The translations under genes were made by a program, and so were the position numbers. From Moniliella sp. 'wahieum' (lineage: Eukaryota; Basidiomycota; Moniliellomycetes; Moniliellales; Moniliellaceae), in the NCBI GenBank assembly GCA_003971905.1, contig RSEE01000057.1, positions 248,001 through 312,000 of the forward strand: a DNA stretch of 64,000 bases, in the 5' to 3' direction. Below the pieces are notes generated by a model. That model saw nothing but the letters and a program-made list of their open reading frames with translations, searched no databases and was not told where the DNA came from. Positions 1-9,900 of the stretch are shown here, piece by piece. The number at the start of each line of letters is the position of its first letter. Within the stretch, counting starts at the first letter, position 1.

Positions 1-94
1 GCGTCCCAGTCGGACCCAGAGCGAAGCAGGGGACAGCGTGGATCTTGATGCGTTTGCAGACGATCTCGAGCTAGAGCTGGAACATGATTTATAG
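1..94 (+). CDS. C-terminal end of an unidentified protein (partial)
   Basis: An open frame enters from the left edge (first full codon at base 2) and ends at a TAG at 92-94, giving about 30 residues. The tail is strongly acidic, reading roughly SVDLDAFADDLELELEHDL, which is typical of a soluble eukaryotic protein C-terminus. I do not recognise the family. It is convergent with CHO1, whose stop lies at 278, leaving under 200 bp for two 3' ends. The reading is short and could be chance; the acidic, low-complexity composition is the only support. Confidence 0.4.
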   Translation, partial: RPSRTQSEAGDSVDLDAFADDLELELEHDL

Positions 95-277
95 CACGGA
101 AATCTATGGCGCTGGGTACCTAAGGAGCAGCACTGAAACCGGCTATACGACAGCGAGGATGGGGGCGGGGCGAGGGAAGGTTGATGAGATTCAACCGAAA
201 TAACCAGGAGCTAGTAGACTGGGCTACCAGGGGGACGCCATGGCGGTTCCAGTCCGCCGTTACCGGCATCCAGCCCA

Positions 278-1384
278 TTAGGGCTTGGGCACCTTGAGCG
301 TCTTGGACACCAGGGCCATAGCCCATGCGAGCCACAAAAGGACATGACGTGAACGGTGGTGTAAAGGTGGGACTGGGTCCAGGCTGTGACGCTGTCCGGG
401 CTGGGCAGGGCAGGCCATTGGGCCACCTGCGGCACCTTGAGCGCAACCAATGCTTTGACCTGTTCTAGTACCCCAAACAATGCGACCACCACTGGAGCCG
501 GGTCAAGCTCCACGGTGCCCCCTGGCACAACGGAGAGGCCAAGGGCGCGCTTGCTTTCCCGAGCAGCCTGAGCCGCGGGGGAGGCCAGCGCGCCACACCA
601 ACCTACAGCATTGGGATTAGGGTCGGTGCCGATGAGGTGGTGGGTAGCCCAGCGGAGCAGACGCGAAGGCTGCTCGGAAAAGAGCTGGGTATGGTGGCTC
701 TCAATTGGTCCAACTGGCCCAGCATCGACGGCGCCATAGAGCAGCGAAAGGGCCATGCCGCCAACGAGGATGAGCGAGGAGGGAATGGGCAAGCCTTCAA
801 AGTACTTGGCTTTGCCACTCTTGTCGTGAGGAATGGAGGCGGCAGTAACGTTGAAGCGAGCGAGGCGGGCAATACCGCAGCAGACAAAGATGGTGAGCAC
901 CATCGAGTCGAGGTAGGTGCGCATCCCCAACGCATACGCCGCAAACGCGGGCGCCATGCCAAAGCTCACCGAGTCCGCCAGCGAATCCAGCTCCTGGCCC
1001 AGAAGGGAGGAGGAGCGGCGCCAGCGCGCGACACGGCCGTCAAGCAAATCGAAGACGGCACCCATGAGTGGGAACCAGAGGGCGTGCCAGGCATGGATGG
1101 GGTCCGAGGTGAGCAAATAGCGGCCCGAGGCAAAAATGCTCTGGGCGCCACAGAAGCCGTTCATGAGAGTAAACGCATCGGCCAGATGGAAGTTGCGGAC
1201 CAAGCTAAAGTGGCCCTCGCGCTCGACAAACTGGACCAACGCGGCGGCAGGAGGGGATGTCTCTTTCTGAGCCTGGCTGGTTTTCTTGGCCGCCTTGGAC
1301 TTGGACTTGGACTTGGACTTGGACTTGGACGGCGTCGCGGGGCCGACGTGGGCGGGGGCGAGGGCAGGCAGAGTTGCGGGCCAT
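278..1384 (-). CDS. CHO1: CDP-diacylglycerol-serine O-phosphatidyltransferase (phosphatidylserine synthase)
   Basis: Makes phosphatidylserine from CDP-diacylglycerol and serine in the ER membrane, the fungal type of PS synthesis. The CDP-alcohol phosphotransferase signature DG-x2-AR-x8-G-x3-D-x3-D is complete at about 980-1065 (DGRVAR, then GQELDSLAD). It is preceded by HLADAFTLMNGFCG and followed by GLPIPSSLILVGG, as in fungal Cho1. One missing base near 336 separates HLYTTVHVMSF from the tail WLAWAMALVSKTLKVPKP and the stop at 278-280. The N-terminus is uncertain: the first plausible ATG is 1384 but needs one frame change before the Ser-Lys repeat. The frame is open further upstream without an ATG, and a TATA-like box lies near 1880, so a 5' exon or long leader is possible. 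About 330-350 residues. Confidence 0.88.
1295..1330. repeat. Hexanucleotide microsatellite inside CHO1
   Basis: Six tandem copies of TTGGAC (AAGTCC on the coding strand). It encodes a Lys-Ser dipeptide run in the presumed cytosolic N-terminal tail of CHO1. Unit number is likely polymorphic; whole-unit changes keep the frame. Confidence 0.95.
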
Positions 1385-1639
1385 GGCGAGGAGAGGCGGG
1401 AGGGGGGGCGGAAGACGACGCGAGTGGCGTCCTTTTGGTGCTGGGTGTGGGTCTGGTCTGGTGGGATCTGCCAGAGTTCGCCACCGCTCGTGTCCAGGAG
1501 GAGCTGCTGCGAACACGCCGGGACCCGAGAAGGATTGGCAGGATTGGCGCGCCGCCCCGCCCAGCCAGACCCGCGAGGGGCAGCTGCGGGCGGGGGGGCA
1601 GTGAGCCGGCCGCAACACTGGCGCCGCGCGAGGGCACGT

Positions 1640-1652
1640 GGCAACCCTAACC
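1640..1652 (-). promoter_or_regulatory. TTAGGG-type box upstream of CHO1
   Basis: Minus-strand GGTTAGGGTTGCC. The same 13-mer occurs at 33296-33308 (+) between RPL5 and RPL15. It resembles sites of telomere-repeat-binding Myb factors (Tbf1/Rap1 type) that regulate growth genes in some fungi. Function is inferred from the shared word only. Confidence 0.45.
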
Positions 1653-1878
1653 GCACCGCCTGCCGATCTGCCCACAGCGCCTGTGGGCCTTGCGGTCACG
1701 TGGCCGGCCGCATCCCGCCGCGCGGAGCCACCGGCTGTGGACGGCGCAGGGGCCAGGCGGGCACGGGGCTAGTGCTGGGACGCATCCACCAACACTGCCC
1801 CCCTCCTGCGAGGCTGCTGGGTTGTGGGGCTCATACGTATCGCTCATACATCAGACAACGCGTGTCGGGCACTGCCGC

Positions 1879-1887
1879 TATATATAT
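1879..1887 (-). promoter_or_regulatory. TATA-like element
   Basis: TATATATAT run, the only strong TATA-like stretch between CHO1 and its upstream neighbour. It lies about 500 bp from the proposed CHO1 ATG, so a long leader or an unseen first exon is implied if it is used. Confidence 0.35.
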
Positions 1888-2130
1888 TTGTACCCCTTAT
1901 TCTTGTCCTCCACTTGGGCTGGCTTCGGGCAACATGGTTTGTAGTTGAGCCTGATAGAGTCTGTTGTTCTAAGAGTTGCCATACCTCGCAACATCCAGTG
2001 TTGGGGTAGGAAGAGAAACGAGAATCGAAACGAGAATCGAAACAAAAAGAGGGCGAAACGGAACCGACGAGAAAAGAAAAGAGCCATACACGTATAACCA
2101 CCCGGGAAGGGGGCCTGCTAGACACGTCCC

Positions 2131-3448
2131 TCACTCGGACGTGTCGGCCACACCTGTTTCCGGCATCAATGAGACGCTCGACGGCCAGGATGTCGTTGCA
2201 GCAGTGCTGTCCTCTGCTCCGTATTGCTGCACCGGGAAGGTTATGAAGGTGAGGGGTAGGGCGGCATGTGTACTAGGTAATAGCGTTGCCGCATTAGTGT
2301 CGTCTTTCTTGTTAATGGTCTTCTTCAGAGTACGGCCCACTTCGAGGCCGACACCCAGCTTGCGCATAACCAGCCTGCACGACACAATGGAGGTGACGGC
2401 GACAGCCATGTCGCTGTTCATGCCACCGTACAACCACCCGGGATGGACGACAAGAAAGAGTGTGTTGATCAGGTTGATGCCCAAAGCAAGAGAAAGTAGA
2501 TAATGCCGTCCGAGAGGAGACTGTGTTGGAACATGTTGATCCAGCGCCTGTTGTCCGCCCTTCCCGTACCGTGGCCGCTAGCGCTATGATAGTGATGAGG
2601 GTATCGTAAATGATGTTACAGGTATAGTAGAACCTGGGATCGCGTTAGTCCTGTGCATACAATGCACTCACGAAAAAAGAAGAAAAACACTGATAAATGG
2701 TTTTGACTCACCAGTAACTTGTCTGATGTGGCGGAGACATGGACAACAGACAAAGCCCCATCTCATTCACGACGGGCGAGACCCAGTTTGATACGACCAT
2801 GTTGAAGACCAGTTGGGCTGACCAGAGTGCAGCAAGCACCCCTAGAGCCCACCACTTGCGGTCCCACAGAACCCATGTGCGGGTGGCAAAGATCAACGAC
2901 GCAGCCGAGGTGACCACCGCGCTGATGATGACACCTATCCGACCCGAGTAAAAGCACCGCTTCGAGGTCCAATTCGGGTTGGTTTCGATGTATAAGTGCA
3001 AGGAGATGGCCACTGTGCCGTCCAAACATACCCACACCACCAAGTGTTAATAGAAAGCGAAGGCAAAAATGAGGGAGAGGAGTCATATGGAGAGACGAAG
3101 AGAGAGTGATATTAACACACCAAAGGAGAAGTACCGTGCAACGAGGAACGAGGGGTGACGGGAAACTTCCACCCTCGCTCGTGGTACATCTTGAGTTCAG
3201 TAGGCCAGGTGACCAACGTGCTGTGCCCAGTCCACACTCGAGTCAACGAAATTCCCACCCCCAAGCGAGCACACGAGAATATATGGGACATCACAAGTGC
3301 ACGTACTCCCACGCAAGCAGAGCGACGCAGAGGCCCCGTACATGGTCTGGTTGATCATGTAGACGAACAGTTCGGGGATGATAGAGGAAAGGTGGACAAT
3401 AACGCCCTTGGGTACGGGTTCCTCCGCTGCCGACGCGGTGCTGTTCAT
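2131..3448 (-). CDS. Multi-helix membrane protein, resembles the basidiomycete DUF6533-type family
   Basis: A spliced gene with several hydrophobic segments. The middle exon (about 3043-2712) carries GVIISAVVTSAASLIFATRT followed by WVLWDRKWWALGVLAALW, matching the family habit of a helix, an aromatic R-x-WxLWxRxxW loop and another helix. After a GT intron at 2711 the frame resumes with CNIIYDTLITIIALAATV, then INMFQHSLLSDGIIYFLLL. It continues through GINLINTLFLVVHP and VTSIVSCRLVMRKL to a Ser/Thr-rich tail ending at 2131. The LLxDGxxYF and SxRLxxxL phrases are what make me choose this family. Frame changes near 2495 and 2545 look like missing bases. The first exon (ATG at 3448) and the stretch 3050-3330 are poorly resolved. 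The role of the family is unknown to me. Confidence 0.6.
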
Positions 3449-3961
3449 ATGTGTCGAAGATGTGTGGTCTCTGTGGTTGGTGGGTCACCGTGAAGCTATC
3501 AGATATGGCGCAGTGTAGGGAATGGTGAGGTGGTGGCAAGGCTGGCCTCGTGTGTCGCAGGAACATGACACCTACATAGATCCAGAGTAGTCAGGTGGAC
3601 GCTGCCGTTAAGTTTTTGGGTTATTGTTGTGGCGGTAAACTCAAAAGCTTTTGAGCCTGTGTGGGTGGCGACCTCGGAGCGGGGGTCCCATTAGTGCGCG
3701 CTTCGTCCTACCATCTATACTAAGGTGCGCGCACCCTAGGTCCCCCACTCCACCCACCGTAGCGATTAGCATGAGGCCCCTGAGGTCTGAGAGCACATGC
3801 TACACGCTCCCGTTCCTCATCTCACTAACCCACCCACTTTTCGGAGCTTGTATCACAACGTTCGCTGCCATGTAGCAAGCCCACAAGTACCCTAGTATAT
3901 ATCCCATTGGTCGAAACACGGCTTTTCCTAGGTGTAGTGGAAAGATGATCAGGGTTGGAAA
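3449..3961. other. Intergenic spacer
   Basis: Upstream region of the 2131-3448 gene and downstream region of the giant repeat-protein gene. No protein-like frame, RNA or repeat that I can support. Confidence 0.5.
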
Positions 3962-6900
3962 TCAGATAAACTTGTGAAGCCATCCTCTGTGGTGGTGCTT
4001 CTTGGGGTCAGTGCGCCAGACAGAGAAGTGAACGCCGTGTAGAACGAAGAGAACGTGCTCGGCGCTGAGCTGCTCATGTGGTGTGAAAGTAGAGCCCATA
4101 TGGAGGTGCCACCCGGGCTTGGTGGTCTTGTCAAGGTAGGTTGTAGTGAAGCTGCGCACCTTCGTTGGAGATGCATGGTGCTGGTGCAACGCCTGGACCA
4201 CCGTCTCCAGCACCGCGTCGCGGTACGATGTGCTCAGCGTCGATTCGTGCAATTCAATGAAGGTCTTCAACTCTTGCAGTCCCAGCCCCTGCAAGGAAGC
4301 AGGGAGCTCGGCGAGGGACAGACTGGAGAGGGAGGAGCTCGAGCTTTCCGAGCGCAACGTCCGAGGCGGCGCCGGCTCCGTAGAGTACGCAACGGTAAAG
4401 TAGTACCCAAAGATAACAAAGTAGACATAGCGTGCTCCTGCTGGGGTGCCACAAAGCTCGACTCACTCACCCAGACCAGCCAGCCTTCGCGCCCCGTGCG
4501 TTGGGTTAGATTGCGCACCATCGCCTTGCTCATCTCTAGGTTGGACTCGCCGTGAGCATGAATGCTGCGGGTAGCCAGATCGAGAGCCAACGTGCGGTCC
4601 GCCTCGTCCAATGGAGACGCCACCTCGACAAATTCTGAGTGCGCCGTCAACTCGCGCAGTGTCTTGGACCTTATTGTGTTGGCCAGCCCAAACTCCCCCA
4701 CCGCCTCGGGCGCGATCGTGGCATGGTGAACCGAAACCAGGCGGTAGATGGTGAAGTAGTAGGCCGCTACCCGGAAAAAGGTGTATTCTGCCACCGTATC
4801 CGCTTGCTTCACCGCATCGGCATACTTGTCCGCGACAATCACCTCCCACCCGCCACTGTGCTGGTTAAGTTGAGCGGTAAGCCAGCCGTCTAGCGCTTCC
4901 TTCGACTCGCCGTGTTCACGGATGGCTTGGTAGGTAAGCGTGTATACCATCTCGGCTTCGTCACCGCCCAGTGTGCTTCCCTCGAACGTCGTTGCCTTAC
5001 GAAGTTCTTCGACAGACAAACTGCGGGTATCGTCCCCAATTTGGTGCCAGAGTGTCAGGCCAGACGTCATCCCGGCCAGCGTCCCACTAACCGCAGCGAT
5101 CCGGTCATGCGCATCATTGACCCGAGGGAGAGCCATCGGCTGAAGCCCGCACGCCACGAGTGGTTCACCGTATAGAACAGAGTAAAGTAAACGGTGTCAA
5201 CATTGAAAAGGAGCCAACGTGTGGCGTGTGATGTTCCACCTGCTGGGCAAAACCATTGGCCACGAGCACAATCCAGTGACCGTCACTCCCACCATGACTC
5301 TCGTTCAGCTTGGCCGCCACCACCTCGCTCAGCTTAGTCGTGTCCGTTCCGTATTGGCGAATCGACGACAATGTTATCTCGACCATCTCCTTAGCCTCAG
5401 CCTTGGGGACATTGGATTGATCCGAGTCGATGGTCGTCGCTTGCCACAACTCCACCGTCGAAGCAGTAGACCATCGGTCAGAAAGAGTGTGCAGTAGAGA
5501 GACACCCGCCAGAAGAGAGCCAACACCTAATACAGAAGTAGATGATGCGGAGTGATGAAGTTCAGGAGCAGAGAGACGAGCAGTAGTCTCGGACCCCCCG
5601 CCCAGGAAATAAACAATCATACGTTGGCCGCCCAACACTGTTACAGGAGGTTAGCAAACAGCCCAAAAGCGGGAAGGAGGATGGACGAACCAATGATCAT
5701 GTACCGGGTGAGCTTGCCCACCTCGACGCTAGAGGCTGGCGCCACATGCCAGCCCACCTTGCCCGTCTCGGCCTCGAGCTTCTGAACAGCAGCCGTGCCA
5801 ATGTCCTCCGCCGACGTGGCCGTCTCCACCGAGCTCACAACCGCACCCAGCACCGTCTTCGTCCTGCCTCCGACAGCGTCGTCCCACTCACCGCCGTCGG
5901 CGACTGCAGCGACTGCACCAGCTGCGTGCGCGTCTCCGACGTGATCGTCGTCACCGTCCGGTACACCGTGTAGTACTGCCCGCCCACCTCGAGCGTCTGG
6001 TACGCCGCCACATCCTCTGCCGCCCCCATGTCCGCATACTTGTCCTCCGCCACCACCACGTGCCACCCCGTCTGGCCCGTCTGGTCCTCCAGCGTCTCGG
6101 CCACCGCGTCAGCCACCTCGTCGGTCGACGTCGTGGGGTGATGGCCTGCGTGACCGAGTCCAGCACCAGCTGCGACTCGTGCTCCGATGCGCCCTTGGAC
6201 GCGCCCATCTGGGCCATCGAGCGCAGCTGCTCCGCCGTCTTGTCTTTAGCCGCCGCAGATACCGTCTTGGCCACCGCCACGCCCGCGATCGCCGTCGCAA
6301 CCGCACCGCCCGCGACCGCCGCGCCGTGCTCGGCCGCGCTCGCCCCCAGCGACCGGATCAGCTTGCCAAGACCCCACCCGCCGCGGCGCTTGGGCGCAAC
6401 CACTTCCGTCTCCTGCGTGCGAGCGACCGATTCCGTCGTCGTCGCACCCGCCCCAGTCGTCTCGACAGCAGTCGTGGTAGTGATCGTCGTTGTGGTGGTC
6501 ACGATCCGGTACACCGTAAAGACGTGCTTGTCAATGGTCACAGTCGAATACTCGGCCGCGCCGGCCTCGCTCACAGCAGCCGCCCGGTCGCCCACCACCA
6601 GCTGCCAGCCCGTCTGCCCCGTTTGCTTCTCTAGCGCCGACGACACATACTGCGCCACCTCCTCCGACGACTCGCCGTGCGCGCGGATCGCCTTGGCAAT
6701 CGTGTCCACCACCACCTCGTCCGACACCGACTGCGTGTGGGAGTCGACCTGGGCCTCCTTGACCAGCTCCGCCTCCGTCTTTTCCCGCGTGTGCTTCTCA
6801 ATCTCGTGCAGCACCACCACACCGGCCAGCACCGCGCCCAGGCCCAGCGCGTCCTTCGCCTTGTCCTTCGCGTGATCCTTCGCCTCGTCCACCTTCTCCT

Positions 6901-9900
6901 TCACGCCTCGACCGTCTCCTTGATCTGGTCCCGGTGTTCATGCACAGAGCGCGTTTCTTGGGTCTCTTGCGTCTCTTGCGTCTCCGCCACCTGCTCGGCA
7001 GCTGATTCGACACCCTCATAGTAAACCACGGTCGGCTGACCGCCCAGCGCTGGTGGTGGAACAAAACAAAAAAGCGGTTAATTTTCGCATACAAAATCAG
7101 GGGGGAACTGGTGAGACGTACTGAGGATCGTGTACTGGGTGAGCGTGCCCACCTCAACACTCGCGGCAGGTGCAACGTGCCAGCCCACCTTGCCCGTCTC
7201 GGCCTCAAGCTTCTGAGCAGCTGCCGTGCCAATGTCCTCCGCCGACGTGGCCGTCTCCACCGAGCTCACAACCGCACCCAGCACCGTCTTCGTCTCCGCC
7301 TCCGACAGCGTCGTCCCACTCACCGCCGTCGGCGACTGCAGCGACTGCACCAGCTGCGTGCGCGTCTCCGACGTGATCGTCGTCACCGTCCGGTACACCG
7401 TGTAGTATTGTCCGCCCACCTCGAGCGTCTGGTACGCCGCCACATCCTCTGCTGCCCCACGTCCGCTTGTCCTCTGCCACCACCACGTGCCACCCGGTCT
7501 GGCCCGTCTGGTCCTCCAGCGTCTCGGCCACCGCGTCGGCCACCTCGTCGGTCGACGTCGTGGTGGTGATGGCCTGCGTGACCGAGTCCAGCACCAGCTG
7601 AGACTCGTGCTCCGACGCGCCCTTGGACGCACCGAGTTGTGCCATCGAGCGCAGCTGCTCCGCTGTCTTGTCCTTGGCTGCCGCAGATACCGTCTTGGCC
7701 ACCGCCACGCCCACGATCGCCGTCGCAACTGCGCCGCCCGCAACGGTGGCTACGGTCGCACCGTGTTCTGCCGCCTTGCTGCCCAAGCCGTGCAGCCATT
7801 GCCGGAATCCCCAGCGGCTGGTCGTTGCCGGCTGCACCGGTTGCATTTCCCGTAGTGCGGGCAGTTCCCGGGAGGTGGTCACATCGCCTGTGGTGATTTC
7901 TTTCGGCACTTGTACTACCTTCTCCCCCCACCACGTCCACGTCGGTCACTTGGGTAGTCGGAACGGCGTACTGTTCCTGGCGAATCTCTTGAGTGGTAAT
8001 CTGAGATGACTCGACCGTCGTTTCTTGGACCGTGGTGTCTACCGCTGCACTTGTCGCTACACTTGTCTGGCCCAACTCACGGGTTGGTGCTCCCTGCTGC
8101 GGAATTTCACGCGTAGTTGACACCACGGCAGGAAGCTCTTGTGGCGCCGTCTCTTCCCCTGGCACTTCACGCGGGGCAGGTACTTCGACCTCAGTCACCA
8201 CTTCCGTGACTCCAGCTGGTAATTCCCGAACTGGAAGGGGACTGGTCTCCTCCGGTTGGACAGCGACGTCAACGGCAACACTTTCCTCTGTACTCTCCGT
8301 CGTTTCCACCTGCTTGGTCTCGCGAATCTCCTGGGTGGTAACACTCTCAGTCCCTTGAACCTGGGTCTGGACTGTGCTGCTTTCAATCCCGCGAAGAACC
8401 GGCGCGCTGACGGGCGCAGGCACTTCCACCTCCACCTCGGTCTCCTTCGACTCCACCACAGAGACAATGGAACATCAGGTGTAGCCTTCTCTTCGACGGA
8501 CTTGACCTCCTCTTTCGTGGCCTCATTGTTAACCACCTCGCTCTCTTCCACCTCAACCGTCTTGGTCTCATGCTCCTCGACTGTGCTGCTCTGCTCGACG
8601 GCTGGGAGACTTCGCTCGGCCAATGTACTGGTGACCTCTTCCGCAACAGTCTCATGCGCCGCGACCACGCCCAGCCGCAGCAACCGCCGCTGCCTCCACC
8701 TCCCTGGTCTGCTCCTTCACCTTGGCCTCGGAAGTGCTTTCGAGATTGGTCACTGCGCCAACATCCGTTGTTTCCGTTGTTTTCGCCTCTTCCTCCACCT
8801 TGGCCTCTTCAACGACCGGGATCTCCTTCTCGACGATAATAGTCTCCTCGGGCTTCGTCTCTTGCACCACGGCTGTAGTCTCCTTGGCTTCAGCAGTGGT
8901 TTGGACAACCGTGGACGTTTCCAACTTGGCAGTTTCACTGCCTCCGCCTCCTCAACATTCTCAATTGCAGACTCCAGCGCCGGCGTTTTCGCCTCCTCTT
9001 CGGGCTGGATCCACGTGGCTTCCGTCTTCGTACTACCCGGGGTCGTTTCTGCCTCCGTGTCCACCACTTGAACCACAGAGGTCACAGACTTTTGAGTGTC
9101 GGCTTCAGGTTGGATCGCCTGGATCTCTCGGGCTTGCGTCGTCTGCGTTGTCTCGGTCACATCAACGGACTCGTTAATCTGGTCTGCAGAAGATTGCACA
9201 GTTTTTTCAACTTCGACTTGAGGCTGGTTTGACTGCTTCTCTTGGACATCCACCTCGGTCTTTGTGACCGTTTCTGAAGCCTCAGTATTCACGACCTCAG
9301 TATTCACGTCAATCGCAGTTTCCGTGGCAGGTTTCTGGTACACCTCGGCCTCTTGTTCGATTGACAATCCACTCTTCTGCTCCTGAGTTTTCTCTTCTGG
9401 TTGCACCTGGACAACGGTCTGTTCGACCGAAGGCAGGGCCACGATCTGTTGTTCCTTGGTCTGGAAATCTGATGTTTTGACGTCTCAGTCGTCAGAGTCA
9501 CACACGCGTTTCCTCGACCAGGTCTTGGATCGATGTAGTATTCGTTGTCGGAGGACGGAAAGGATGGGCAAAGCTACAACCACTTCTGTGCTCGCCTTGG
9601 CCTCCTCTTCAACTTGACAAGAGGTCGAGGAATAGTGTTAGTTCTGTACACGTGCATGCAAAAAAAGAACAAGAAGGATGAAATACGTACTTTGTTGGTT
9701 CCCATCTCTTGATGAGGCAGGCTAATAATAGTCTCTTTATTCACGGGAGGTTGGGGGATAGGGATCTGCTTCTCGGCCGTGCTTTGCTCCCGATCGATCC
9801 GAACCACAGTGAACGTCTCGGAAGCCAACTTGATACGGTACACCTCGAGCACCTTGGGACCCAGTTCCACCTCACCACCAGCAGATACCATCCCTTTTGC

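Larger units (their letters stand above)
1385..2130. other. Spacer and presumed upstream region of CHO1
   Basis: I find no convincing gene. On the minus strand there is a TATA-like run at 1879-1887 and a TTAGGGTT-type box at 1640-1652. The GC-rich part near 1500-1750 keeps several frames open by composition only. A short exon of CHO1 could hide here. Confidence 0.5.

Noticed and set aside
637-1650. Long plus-strand open frame opposite CHO1
   Set aside because: It is the antisense of a clear CHO1 coding region; its sequence is Gly/Arg-rich and not protein-like.
5701-7775. CRISPR-like or transposon direct repeats
   Set aside because: The 640-bp repeat pair is in coding sequence and encodes the same two protein units; there are no terminal repeats or transposase.
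6060-9071. Plus-strand open frames of 150-270 codons across the giant gene
   Set aside because: Mirror images of the repetitive minus-strand gene; they repeat because the DNA repeats.
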